Positions 1-5,453 are shown, counted from the first letter of the stretch. The stretch is DNA of 5,453 bases from Candidatus Latescibacterota bacterium (GCA_018656855.1 JABHYP010000717.1:1-5453), one strand, 5' to 3'. The notes: a model not told the origin generated them from the letters alone. Made by a program: numbers and translations.

Positions 1-360
1 ATTCGCAACCGCATCATCAAGAAGAAGGCAGTCAACCTTTTTAGCCGGACTGGTTGAAACACCGGACTCTTTAAGCTTATCCACATTACGGCCTGATTTT
101 GTGCCGAACAAAAGCGCTTCTTCTGCCTGAAATTCAGTTGGAAAAGCAATTACAAACTCTCCTGCCTCACGAATAACACCAAGAGAATATCTCGTTATCC
201 CGACGGATACCGCCATCATAGGCGGATTATGTGATGTAATCATTGTCCAGCCGATTGTAATGGGATTTACGCGGCCTGAGCGCTCTTTTGCCAGCACGAT
301 AACAACCTGTTCCGGATATTTTTTAACTATAGCATCGATAATATCAATCTCAACCTGCAT
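1..360 (-). CDS. Flavin reductase-like FMN-binding protein, C-terminus cut by window edge
   Basis: Reading the minus strand from the ATG at 360 gives 120 codons with no stop before the window ends. The sequence resembles the flavin reductase-like (DIM6/NTAB, FMN-binding split-barrel) family: N-PITIGWT-M at about residues 32-40, PPMMAVSVG-TRYS at 46-59, RE-GEFVIAFP at 64-74, and FGTKSGRNVDK at 85-95, a loop typical of the flavin-binding region. Family members usually run to about 150-200 residues, so perhaps 30-80 residues are missing. They bind FMN and often act as NAD(P)H:flavin oxidoreductases or as reductase partners of monooxygenases; the physiological substrate cannot be told from this fragment. 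No signal peptide is visible, so it is probably cytoplasmic. The start is supported by a GAAAGG ribosome site, and the gene begins only 13 bp after the panC stop, so it is almost certainly co-transcribed and perhaps translationally coupled with panC. Confidence 0.88.
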   Translation of the reverse strand, partial: MQVEIDIIDAIVKKYPEQVVIVLAKERSGRVNPITIGWTMITSHNPPMMAVSVGITRYSLGVIREAGEFVIAFPTEFQAEEALLFGTKSGRNVDKLKESGVSTSPAKKVDCLLLDDAVAN

Positions 361-369
361 TTTCAACAA

Positions 370-375
370 CCTTTC
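370..375 (-). promoter_or_regulatory. Ribosome binding site for the flavin reductase-like gene
   Basis: GAAAGG on the minus strand lies 9 nt before the ATG at 360 and overlaps the panC stop codon (TGA, 376-374). Ribosomes finishing panC would therefore sit on this site, which is the usual arrangement for translational coupling. It fixes ATG 360 as the start. Confidence 0.6.
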
Positions 376-1222
376 AAACAGTGAGTATTACATTGTCGAT
401 AAGTCGTGTCTTTCCAAACCACACCGCAACTGCGAGAAGAGCGCTGCCCGAAATATCATCAACAGATTTCATACTGTCAACATCCACGATATCGATGTAT
501 TCTATTTTTGCCATTGCCGTCTCTTCCAATATATTACGAACCTTACTTATAATATTATCTGAAGTCTTTACACCGGATTTTACAAGCGTTTCTGCAGCGC
601 AGAGCGAACGATAGATAACAGCCGCCTGTTTTCTCTCCTGTTCATTCAAATAACTGTTTCTCGAACTCATTGCCAGACCGTCTTCCTCGCGGATAATGGG
701 TCCTCCGGTGATTTCAATATCCATATTTAGATCTTCTGTCATCCTCCTTATAACAGCAAGCTGCTGAGCGTCTTTCCGACCAAACACTGCTATATGTGGA
801 TTCACTATGACAAAGAGCTTGTTTACTACTGTTGTAACTCCTCTGAAGTGAACCGGCCGTGAACGTCCGCAAAGTCCTTCGGATAAACCCTCGACTGAAA
901 CAAAAGTCGAGTATCCTTTGGGATACATAGAAGAGCTGCCGGGAGCAAAAACAACATGTGCACCCAAAGAGTAGAGCTTTTCTGTATCGCTCTTAAGGTC
1001 GCGTGGATATATGTCAATATCTTCTTGCTGGCCGAACTGTGTGGGATTGACAAAAATGCTTACAACGATGAAATCTGCCTTTTCAAGCGCAATCCGCACG
1101 AGGCTGAGATGGCCTTCATGAAGCGCACCCATTGTCGGCACAAGGCAAATCCTGGCTCCTTCGGAGCGTTTTTCTCTGCTGAGCCGGTTCATTTCTTCTA
1201 TGTCTGTGATAACTTCTATCAT
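374..1222 (-). CDS. panC: Pantothenate synthetase (pantoate--beta-alanine ligase)
   Basis: This cytoplasmic enzyme condenses pantoate with beta-alanine using ATP, through a pantoyl-adenylate intermediate, to make pantothenate for coenzyme A. The 282-residue length is typical of the family. Signatures appear in the expected order: PTMGALHEGH at 29-38 (HIGH-type ATP-binding motif with H35 and H38), SIFVNPTQFG at 55-64, YPR at 72-74, LCGRSRPVHFRGV at 117-129 (pantoate/beta-alanine region), FGRKDAQQL at 147-155, and REEDGLAMSSRN at 178-189 (KMSKS-like ATP loop). No key residue seems to be lost. ATG 1222 is the only credible start, because an in-frame TGA lies seven codons upstream and the PTMG motif sits at its usual distance from the N-terminus. 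Unusually, no Shine-Dalgarno sequence precedes it. panB and panD are not in the window. The flavin reductase-like gene follows 13 bp downstream; the dCMP deaminase gene ends 170 bp upstream. Confidence 0.97.
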   Translation of the reverse strand: MIEVITDIEEMNRLSREKRSEGARICLVPTMGALHEGHLSLVRIALEKADFIVVSIFVNPTQFGQQEDIDIYPRDLKSDTEKLYSLGAHVVFAPGSSSMYPKGYSTFVSVEGLSEGLCGRSRPVHFRGVTTVVNKLFVIVNPHIAVFGRKDAQQLAVIRRMTEDLNMDIEITGGPIIREEDGLAMSSRNSYLNEQERKQAAVIYRSLCAAETLVKSGVKTSDNIISKVRNILEETAMAKIEYIDIVDVDSMKSVDDISGSALLAVAVWFGKTRLIDNVILTV

Positions 1223-1392
1223 ATTTTTATAAAATATTTTTCAGAATGGTTCGTTGTCATTTTTCATACTTGAGCATTGACACTTGAGAATTGTATATTA
1301 ATTTCTCTCCTTGTGCCTTTGCCGCTTAACGCCAGGCCAGTATTTTCGCTTTTCAATGCATTATTCAGGAATATAAAGCGCTCACTTCAAAT
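1223..1392 (-). other. Leader/intergenic region before panC with chained mini-ORFs
   Basis: This 170-bp spacer between the dCMP deaminase stop and panC is too long for a tight operon junction. It holds a strong Shine-Dalgarno-like AAGGAG (1312-1307) with no ATG within 25 nt, a direct repeat of ACTTGAG, and two tiny ORFs joined by stop/start overlaps. A 6-codon ORF starts at 1277 and its TGA overlaps the ATG at 1260 of a 13-codon ORF (MTTNHSEKYFIKI), whose TGA in turn overlaps the panC ATG. I see no good -35/-10 pair and no hairpin with a U-tract on the minus strand. The mini-ORFs lack ribosome sites and may be chance in AT-rich DNA. Confidence 0.4.
1268..1288. repeat. Short direct repeat ACTTGAG, 14-bp period
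   Basis: Two identical copies of ACTTGAG (1268-1274 and 1282-1288, plus strand) are separated by CATTGAC, so their starts are 14 bp apart. They lie in the leader upstream of panC. The spacing could suit a DNA-binding protein, but two 7-mers are weak evidence and could arise by chance. Confidence 0.35.
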
Positions 1393-1887
1393 TCAATAAC
1401 CGCGGGTTTTATTCAGGTCAAGCTCCTCGTTCATGATAAAATCAACAACTTCAAATGACTTTATTGTATCATCATTATTTAAAACCTTGACCATTTTTAT
1501 ACCGGCATTAATGATGAGTCTCGTGCAAATCCTGCATGGTTTAGCACCATCAATGACCGTTCCATCGACGGCATCCATGCCGACAAGATACAGGGTCGAA
1601 TCAAGCATATCCGCCCTTGATGCATGGATGATAGCATTCATTTCGGCATGAACGCTCCTGCATAGTTCGTAGCGCTCACCACGCGGGATACCTGCCTCTT
1701 TCCTCGGGCACACACCAATGTCAGTACAGTTCTTCGCACCACGCGCTGCGCCGGCATATCCCGTGGAAATGATCTGGTCATTTTTTACGATAACCGCACC
1801 GAACCATCGGCGTAAACATGTTGACCTGCGCGCCACCTCGCGGGCAATATAAAGATAATAATGAGTCCTGTCCGGTCTTTCTTTCAT
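1393..1887 (-). CDS. Deoxycytidylate (dCMP) deaminase, ComEB family
   Basis: This is a cytidine deaminase-fold zinc enzyme, predicted to convert dCMP to dUMP and so feed thymidylate synthesis; it acts in the cytoplasm. The 164-residue protein carries the catalytic zinc site in full: HAEMNAI with H80 as zinc ligand and E82 as proton shuttle, then PCRIC with C118 and C121 as the other two ligands. Further family signs are FGAVIVKNDQIISTGYAG at about 29-46, the Cys-containing insert NCTDIGVCPR at 53-62, and the RYELCRSVHAE run that leads into the active site. The insert and the length favour dCMP deaminase over tRNA adenosine deaminase or free-cytidine deaminase, though substrate identity is by family. 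ATG 1887 is chosen because a good ribosome site lies 6 nt upstream. The gene follows the esterase by 116 bp and precedes panC by 170 bp; both neighbours are on the same strand but functionally unrelated. Confidence 0.93.
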   Translation of the reverse strand: MKERPDRTHYYLYIAREVARRSTCLRRWFGAVIVKNDQIISTGYAGAARGAKNCTDIGVCPRKEAGIPRGERYELCRSVHAEMNAIIHASRADMLDSTLYLVGMDAVDGTVIDGAKPCRICTRLIINAGIKMVKVLNNDDTIKSFEVVDFIMNEELDLNKTRGY

Positions 1888-1893
1888 AATATA

Positions 1894-1899
1894 TCCTTA
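1894..1899 (-). promoter_or_regulatory. Ribosome binding site for dCMP deaminase
   Basis: TAAGGA on the minus strand is separated by 6 nt from the ATG at 1887. It supports this start over any internal one. Confidence 0.65.
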
Positions 1900-2003
1900 G
1901 CTTTATAATTTCTATTGATAAATGTACAATACAAAGTTTCATTTTACATTTAATATGAGATTTACTGATAAACATATAAGATAATATAATCTGGAAAATA
2001 TTT

Positions 2004-4124
2004 TCAATCAATCACATCTGCATAATTAAGATTTTTTATAGAGAGTCCTGAATGGATATTTTGGGAGCATCCAATCTGTTCAGCTTTCCTCGCAATCCAA
2101 TCACTGTCAAATGTGGGGCCGGCATTGAACAGAACAAACGGTTTTTGCATAAGGAGTATCGATGCAGTACGAAAATCACCCGCTTTTTTAATACCACCGA
2201 CCGGAAACAGGCGGACCAGTTCCCCATCGTATCCAGGATCTGTAAGATTCATGTCAATTACCACCTTATCAGCTATACCTGAGGCAGCGCATGCGAACGC
2301 GGTTATCAGGCCGCATTCTTTTAATCCAACGACTGTAAGTGAATCGTCCCTCCATGTATCCCTGATATAACTCATGGCTACAACAATATCGTGAATGCCG
2401 TTGAGACAGTTATCGCGGTTATAGGCTGAGGGCCAGTTCAGGGAATCCCATATTTTCACTGGAATTGCATAATGACCTGAGGCGTAACCGCGAATTCGAT
2501 GCAACCGGTATCCTTTCTGAATTAGTTTATTTACCCTGAATTTGCATTCCCTGCTATCGGGCAAAAAGAATCCCCCATCGTTGTCAGGATACACCAGAAG
2601 AAGGTTCCCTTTGGATACATTTTCCGGATATAGCGATTCTATCTCAAAACCAGCCTCTTCACCATTATTAAGAAGTAAAGCCTTTTGAAAAGTCAGTTCG
2701 CCAACTGTTTCTCTCTTTATTACCTGAAGGCTCATTTCCCCTTGAAAAGAATCATTGAGTACAAGAATTCTTTTTAACATTCTTCTGTAATTTTCTGAAA
2801 ATTCATCGAGTTGACTTCTGGAATGCGGGATAGATTCGACAAACTTTTTTTCAGATTCATGTTTCCAGTTCTGAATAATTTCCCTGCCTGTCAGTGCATT
2901 CTCAGGCAGAATCCTGTCCGGAAAAACACGTAAATCACCCAGTTCATCCAGTTCTTCCGCTATCTGTGAAGGTTTTTCAATCAGAGGAAACTGGCTTTTC
3001 AGATGACTGCAAAACCATTCATATACTGCAGCGCGTGTTTCTGCATTATAGTTATGTCCAGCATCGATATGAACGTTTTTAATCATATTATCAGCATCGT
3101 ACAGAGAATAATATTTTTTAATTAACGGGTATTCTCTTTCCGGTGTACTGTGTGTCCAGGGGTCTTTTGTAGCCGACATGAGAAGTAGAGGTCTGGGAGC
3201 AAAGGCTGCACACAGTTCAATTGTTGACATGTCTATCCATATCTCCGGTATATTTTCACATCTGCAACCGGGATGCTTTTCCGCACCGATAATGTTCACC
3301 GGAGCGGCAACCTTTATCCGTTCATCTGCAATCATCAAAAACAACGTCTGGCTCGCGCCTCCCGAAGCGCCTGTCGCGCCGATTCGCTGAGAATCGACAT
3401 AAGGTAGGCTTGTGAGAAAATCAACACCGCGTATATTGTTCCAAAGATGTAACCCTCCGAGATTGAATCCGTAAAGCTTCGCTTCTGGGAAATCAAAATC
3501 ACCGCGGAACAGACGTGGTTCATAGGGTTCCGGTATATCTGCTTTCATTTGTGCTCTGCTTTTATACGGATCATGAGGCAGTTGGAAGGAGTCGTTGTAG
3601 CCAATCATATCGATGCTAAAAACAACAAATCCCTGCCGCGTAAAGTCAATACACCGGCCGGGAATGGAGCCTGCCGCCGAGTTCTGAAGCCGTCCGTATT
3701 CCCAGTGCCCGTGGGGAGTAATTATAGCCGGATAAGGGCCTGTACCGCTGGTTGGCCTGTAAAGATTTCCTGTTGCCAGGAATCCCGGAAGGCTTTCGAA
3801 ATATACTTTGGCTACTGTAAAACCGTCTCCCTTTCGTTCGTCGAATATTTTTGCATTCAACGGAGTTTTCACGGGTTCTGGCCACAATCCCGTTTTAATC
3901 AGAAGTGTCTCACGAAGCTGTGTTTTTCTTTCTTCCCACTGCTTAAGGGAGTGAACAGGTTTCAACCTCAGTTTGAAATGATCAGGATCTCGTAAATTCA
4001 ACAATCTCGTATCCTTGACATTTTCTCCTTTAGCAGGAAGGATTATAAACGAAAATAAAACAATGAAAAGCGCATATACATAAAATCCCGCCAGCCTGAG
4101 AGAAACTTTAGATAACTGATACAT
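2004..4124 (-). CDS. Exported two-domain alpha/beta-hydrolase, acetylxylan esterase-like
   Basis: The 706-residue protein begins with a basic n-region (K6, R10) and a hydrophobic stretch at about 11-30, so it is predicted to be exported or anchored in the membrane; no lipobox Cys and no clear AXA cleavage site is seen. Residues about 35-375 form an alpha/beta-hydrolase of the acetylxylan esterase/dienelactone hydrolase type: GNLYRP at 119-124, PHGHW at 137-141 near the oxyanion hole, SIDMIGYNDS at 170-179, nucleophile elbow GASGG with S254, acid D321 in SATKDPWTH, and H357 in DAGHNYN. The catalytic triad is therefore complete. Deacetylation of plant or algal polysaccharides is likely by family but the substrate is not proven. 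After a helical linker (about 376-455), residues about 456-706 look like a second, degenerate hydrolase domain: the elbow position reads LKECG (601-605) with E603 in place of Ser, and no terminal catalytic His is evident. The gene follows the RraA-like gene by 68 bp and probably shares its promoter. Confidence 0.85.
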   Translation of the reverse strand: MYQLSKVSLRLAGFYVYALFIVLFSFIILPAKGENVKDTRLLNLRDPDHFKLRLKPVHSLKQWEERKTQLRETLLIKTGLWPEPVKTPLNAKIFDERKGDGFTVAKVYFESLPGFLATGNLYRPTSGTGPYPAIITPHGHWEYGRLQNSAAGSIPGRCIDFTRQGFVVFSIDMIGYNDSFQLPHDPYKSRAQMKADIPEPYEPRLFRGDFDFPEAKLYGFNLGGLHLWNNIRGVDFLTSLPYVDSQRIGATGASGGASQTLFLMIADERIKVAAPVNIIGAEKHPGCRCENIPEIWIDMSTIELCAAFAPRPLLLMSATKDPWTHSTPEREYPLIKKYYSLYDADNMIKNVHIDAGHNYNAETRAAVYEWFCSHLKSQFPLIEKPSQIAEELDELGDLRVFPDRILPENALTGREIIQNWKHESEKKFVESIPHSRSQLDEFSENYRRMLKRILVLNDSFQGEMSLQVIKRETVGELTFQKALLLNNGEEAGFEIESLYPENVSKGNLLLVYPDNDGGFFLPDSRECKFRVNKLIQKGYRLHRIRGYASGHYAIPVKIWDSLNWPSAYNRDNCLNGIHDIVVAMSYIRDTWRDDSLTVVGLKECGLITAFACAASGIADKVVIDMNLTDPGYDGELVRLFPVGGIKKAGDFRTASILLMQKPFVLFNAGPTFDSDWIARKAEQIGCSQNIHSGLSIKNLNYADVID

Positions 4125-4135
4125 TTTGTATTATG

Positions 4136-4143
4136 CCTTTCCT
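4136..4143 (-). promoter_or_regulatory. Ribosome binding site for the esterase gene
   Basis: AGGAAAGG on the minus strand ends 11 nt before the ATG at 4124. The spacing is slightly long but acceptable, and the start is confirmed by the signal-peptide-like N-terminus that follows at once. Confidence 0.55.
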
Positions 4144-4192
4144 CATTCATTTATGTTCAAAATCATTGTGAATATTTTCTGAATAATGATGA

Positions 4193-4915
4193 CTACAAAG
4201 CTCCGTATTCGCTGTATACGTCATCTATGGACATTCCCGCCTTAATCTTTTTCCTCTCATCATTTTCTCTATCAAGAAGCTCCTCGCATCGTAGCATAAC
4301 TTCGTCAATAACCTCAGCCGGTATCACCTGGACACCATCGGTATCGCCGAAAATAAAATCATCCGGGAAGATTTTTACCGAATGCTTGGGATGTCCCGGC
4401 AAATATATTGGTGTGTTGATTTCATTCACAATCCAGCCGGTTCTGGCATTTGCAGCGTATCCCATGGTATATACCGGAAAATCCTCCATTTGCAGTATTA
4501 TCCTTGTGTCGCGGACATTTCCGGCAATTAGCGCACCAGCAGCGCCTTGCGATTGTGCAAGATGGGAACTCATTTCTCCCCACTGTGCGCATACAAAACT
4601 TGGCCCTGTATCGATACATATAACACAGCCGGGCGTAACTGCTTCCATCACCAGTTTCTGTTTCGGGCCTCCTCCCCATGGCTTATTGCCGCGTTCACTG
4701 AGAACTTCCTCGCTTTCGGCGTGAGAATGAATTTTCACAGTCAAAGCATGACCGGCAAGCACCATATCCTGCCTAAGTGGACGGAATTCTTGTGAAAGCG
4801 AGGTTTCTCTGATGCCTAGGGAATACAGCTTATCAAATACAAGCCCGCCATAGAAACGTTTATACCGCTTGACTCTTTCCGCAGGGGTAATATCAAGGTT
4901 ACGGTATTGAGGCAT
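4193..4915 (-). CDS. RraA-like family protein (HMG aldolase-type fold)
   Basis: The 240-residue cytoplasmic protein belongs to the RraA-like family, often mis-annotated as dimethylmenaquinone methyltransferase. The core is clear: YGGLVFDKLYSLGI at 22-35, QWGEMSSHLAQSQGAAGALI at 111-130 with the conserved G113-E114, then AGNVRDTR at 131-138 with the Arg-Asp pair (R135, D136) that in characterised family aldolases binds substrate and the divalent metal, and FGDTDGVQVIP at 189-199. True RraA (RNase E inhibitor) is near 160 residues and lacks the metal-aldolase function. The longer N-terminus and intact R-D pair here suit a metal-dependent aldolase/decarboxylase acting on 4-carboxy-4-hydroxy-2-oxoacids or a sugar-acid derivative; the substrate is unknown. 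A strong ribosome site 6 nt upstream sets the start. It is the first gene after the promoter at 5011-4983 and is followed after 68 bp by the secreted esterase, which suggests a shared catabolic role. Confidence 0.9.
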   Translation of the reverse strand: MPQYRNLDITPAERVKRYKRFYGGLVFDKLYSLGIRETSLSQEFRPLRQDMVLAGHALTVKIHSHAESEEVLSERGNKPWGGGPKQKLVMEAVTPGCVICIDTGPSFVCAQWGEMSSHLAQSQGAAGALIAGNVRDTRIILQMEDFPVYTMGYAANARTGWIVNEINTPIYLPGHPKHSVKIFPDDFIFGDTDGVQVIPAEVIDEVMLRCEELLDRENDERKKIKAGMSIDDVYSEYGAL

Positions 4916-4921
4916 ATTATG

Positions 4922-4927
4922 CTCCTT
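4922..4927 (-). promoter_or_regulatory. Ribosome binding site for the RraA-like gene
   Basis: AAGGAG on the minus strand with a 6-nt spacer to the ATG at 4915 is the best Shine-Dalgarno match in the window and predicts efficient translation of this first gene. Confidence 0.75.
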
Positions 4928-4982
4928 TTGAATATGTATTTTTGAAAATTATTTTAAACCGAAAGTTTATTACCCAGACCTA

Positions 4983-5011
4983 AGTATACATATCAGGTTA
5001 TATTGAGTCAA
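4983..5011 (-). promoter_or_regulatory. Predicted sigma70-type promoter for the RraA-like/esterase operon
   Basis: On the minus strand TTGACT (5011-5006, 5 of 6 to consensus) and TATACT (4988-4983, 5 of 6) are separated by exactly 17 bp. Transcription would start near 4976, giving a leader of about 60 nt before the ATG at 4915. The upstream DNA is AT-rich and the preceding transcript is closed off by the terminator at 5209-5163, so this is the natural start of the downstream transcription unit. Confidence 0.72.
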
Positions 5012-5162
5012 GATTCACCTTATAATAAATCATGGTTTTTTACTTATTATCCCAAATTATTCACACAATTATTATAGCTTTATCTCAGCGATTTCGGCTA
5101 CCTTTGCGGAAATATTTATGAAAAGTTTGTGTTTATAATTCTATTCTTATATTTCTGTATAT

Positions 5163-5209
5163 AAAAAACCGGATTCGAAAATATCAAATCCTGATATTCT
5201 CAAATCCGG
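5163..5209 (-). terminator. Intrinsic (rho-independent) terminator
   Basis: On the minus strand CCGGATTTGAGAATATCA (5209-5192), loop GGATT (5191-5187) and TGATATTTTCGAATCCGG (5186-5169) form an 18-bp stem with two G-U wobbles and a 5-nt loop. A run of six U residues (5168-5163) follows immediately. The reverse orientation has no U-tract, so it terminates minus-strand transcription coming from the gene that ends at 5277, 67 nt upstream. Confidence 0.92.
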
Positions 5210-5276
5210 CTCTAATTCATTCTAATACCATTATCCCCGATTACTCAAGTCGAATGCACATGAACCGTGAGCAATT

Positions 5277-5453
5277 TCATGCCACAACATCAAACCGGTT
5301 TCGGCCGGGCACATTCTGTGCCGTATTACGAATCGCCTGTTGCTGCACTTGCTCTTTCTGTGCCTCGTTTTCACGGATTCGCGGCTCATCATTTTCATTG
5401 GCTGCCGGTGTTTCTTCAGCAGGAGCAGTCTGCCCAGCAGCAACAGACATTTC
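5277..5453 (-). CDS. Small or partial hydrophilic Q/E/A-rich protein, unidentified
   Basis: Minus-strand frame beginning GAA at 5453 is open for 58 codons and ends in TGA at 5279-5277. The residues include AAGQTAPAEETPAANENDEP, then RENEAQKEQVQQQAIRNTAQ, then the tail NVPGRNRFDVVA. An ATG at 5450 could make it a complete 57-residue protein; otherwise it is the C-terminus of a longer one, and any ribosome site would lie outside the window. The first half is Pro/Ala/Glu/Asn-rich and looks disordered, the middle is a Gln/Glu-rich probable helix, and there is no membrane segment. I do not recognise it. The Gly...Asp-Val-x-Ala ending faintly recalls short motility-associated (YjfB-like) proteins, but this is not enough for an assignment. 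The terminator 67 nt downstream in the same direction supports this as a genuine gene end. Confidence 0.6.
   Translation of the reverse strand, partial: EMSVAAGQTAPAEETPAANENDEPRIRENEAQKEQVQQQAIRNTAQNVPGRNRFDVVA

Larger units (their letters stand above)
4916..5276. other. AT-rich intergenic region carrying a terminator and a promoter
   Basis: These 361 bases between the small right-edge gene and the RraA-like gene contain, in minus-strand order, a 67-nt 3' tail of the upstream gene, the intrinsic terminator (5209-5163), about 150 bp of AT-rich DNA with no ORF that I can support, and the promoter (5011-4983) with its roughly 60-nt leader. No tRNA, no convincing riboswitch fold and no clear operator palindrome was found. 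The AT-rich stretch 5162-5012 could act as an upstream promoter element or regulator-binding zone. Confidence 0.6.

Noticed and set aside
260..562. 100-codon plus-strand open frame across the panC/flavin reductase junction
   Set aside because: It is antisense to two well-supported genes, has a shadow-like Ser/Ile/Cys-rich composition and no recognisable motif.
1277..1301. TTGACA followed by TATATT/TATTAA on the plus strand as a promoter
   Set aside because: The spacer is only 11-13 bp instead of about 17, and any transcript would run antisense into the dCMP deaminase gene.
1902..1923. TATAAA with an upstream TTG-containing hexamer as a dCMP deaminase promoter (minus strand)
   Set aside because: The -35 match is only about 3 of 6, the spacer is 16 bp, and the start of transcription would fall on the ribosome binding site, leaving no usable leader.
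1778..2011. Minus-strand 77-codon frame spanning the gap before dCMP deaminase
   Set aside because: Its second half is an out-of-frame reading of the deaminase gene and its first half is AT-rich intergenic DNA giving Ile/Lys-rich residues, with no ribosome site at its start.
3549..3995. 148-codon plus-strand open frame
   Set aside because: It is antisense to the catalytic half of the esterase, whose motifs are intact, and it has no family signature.
4227..4724. 165-codon plus-strand open frame
   Set aside because: It lies wholly antisense to the RraA-like gene, has a Ser/Ile/Pro-rich composition typical of a mirror frame, and shows no recognisable domain.
5231..5443. Minus-strand 70-codon frame containing HEIAH (5281-5267), which looks like an HExxH zinc-protease motif
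   Set aside because: Most of the frame overlaps the Gln/Glu-rich frame ending at 5277 and gives an implausible basic/Leu-rich sequence before the motif. HExxH is short and common by chance, and nothing else of a protease is present. A frameshift from the neighbouring frame into this one is possible but unsupported.

Overview
This 5.45-kb window is bacterial. Every gene I can support is on the minus strand, so the biological order runs from high to low coordinates. By eye the coding DNA has moderate GC and the gaps are very AT-rich. Good Shine-Dalgarno sites, one near-consensus sigma70-type promoter and one textbook intrinsic terminator point to a mesophilic bacterium. An exported two-domain acetylxylan-esterase-like hydrolase next to an RraA-like aldolase is a combination I associate with carbohydrate-degrading environmental groups (Planctomycetes/Lentisphaerae/Latescibacteria-type lineages). 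That assignment is a weak inference, and no marker gene here fixes the phylum.

Layout, in the direction of transcription. (1) 5453-5277: the C-terminal end, or possibly the whole, of a small hydrophilic Gln/Glu/Ala-rich protein. It is followed by a long hairpin plus U-tract terminator (5209-5163). (2) 5162-4916: an AT-rich upstream region holding a TTGACT-17-TATACT promoter. (3) 4915-4193: an RraA-like (HMG aldolase / former 'dimethylmenaquinone methyltransferase') protein. (4) 4124-2004: a 706-residue secreted or membrane-anchored alpha/beta-hydrolase of the acetylxylan esterase type. Its second hydrolase-like half appears to have lost its nucleophile. (5) 1887-1393: a zinc-dependent dCMP deaminase (ComEB family). 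(6) 1222-374: pantothenate synthetase (panC). (7) 360-1: a flavin reductase-like FMN-binding protein, cut by the window edge.

Genes 3 and 4 are 68 bp apart and share the promoter, so they are probably a small catabolic operon. Genes 6 and 7 are 13 bp apart and certainly look co-transcribed. The gaps 4 to 5 (116 bp) and 5 to 6 (170 bp) contain no convincing terminator or strong promoter, so readthrough through all five genes is possible but not shown. dCMP deaminase (dUMP supply for dTMP synthesis) and PanC (coenzyme A precursor) are housekeeping enzymes with no obvious tie to the esterase/RraA pair.

I looked for CRISPR arrays, tRNAs, insertion sequences, toxin-antitoxin pairs, defence genes and large repeats and saw none. 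The window is mostly ordinary metabolism. The points most worth a second look are the degenerate second half of the esterase, the esterase/RraA pairing, the odd leader in front of panC (no Shine-Dalgarno, chain of ATGA-overlapping mini-ORFs), and the unidentified small protein at the right edge.
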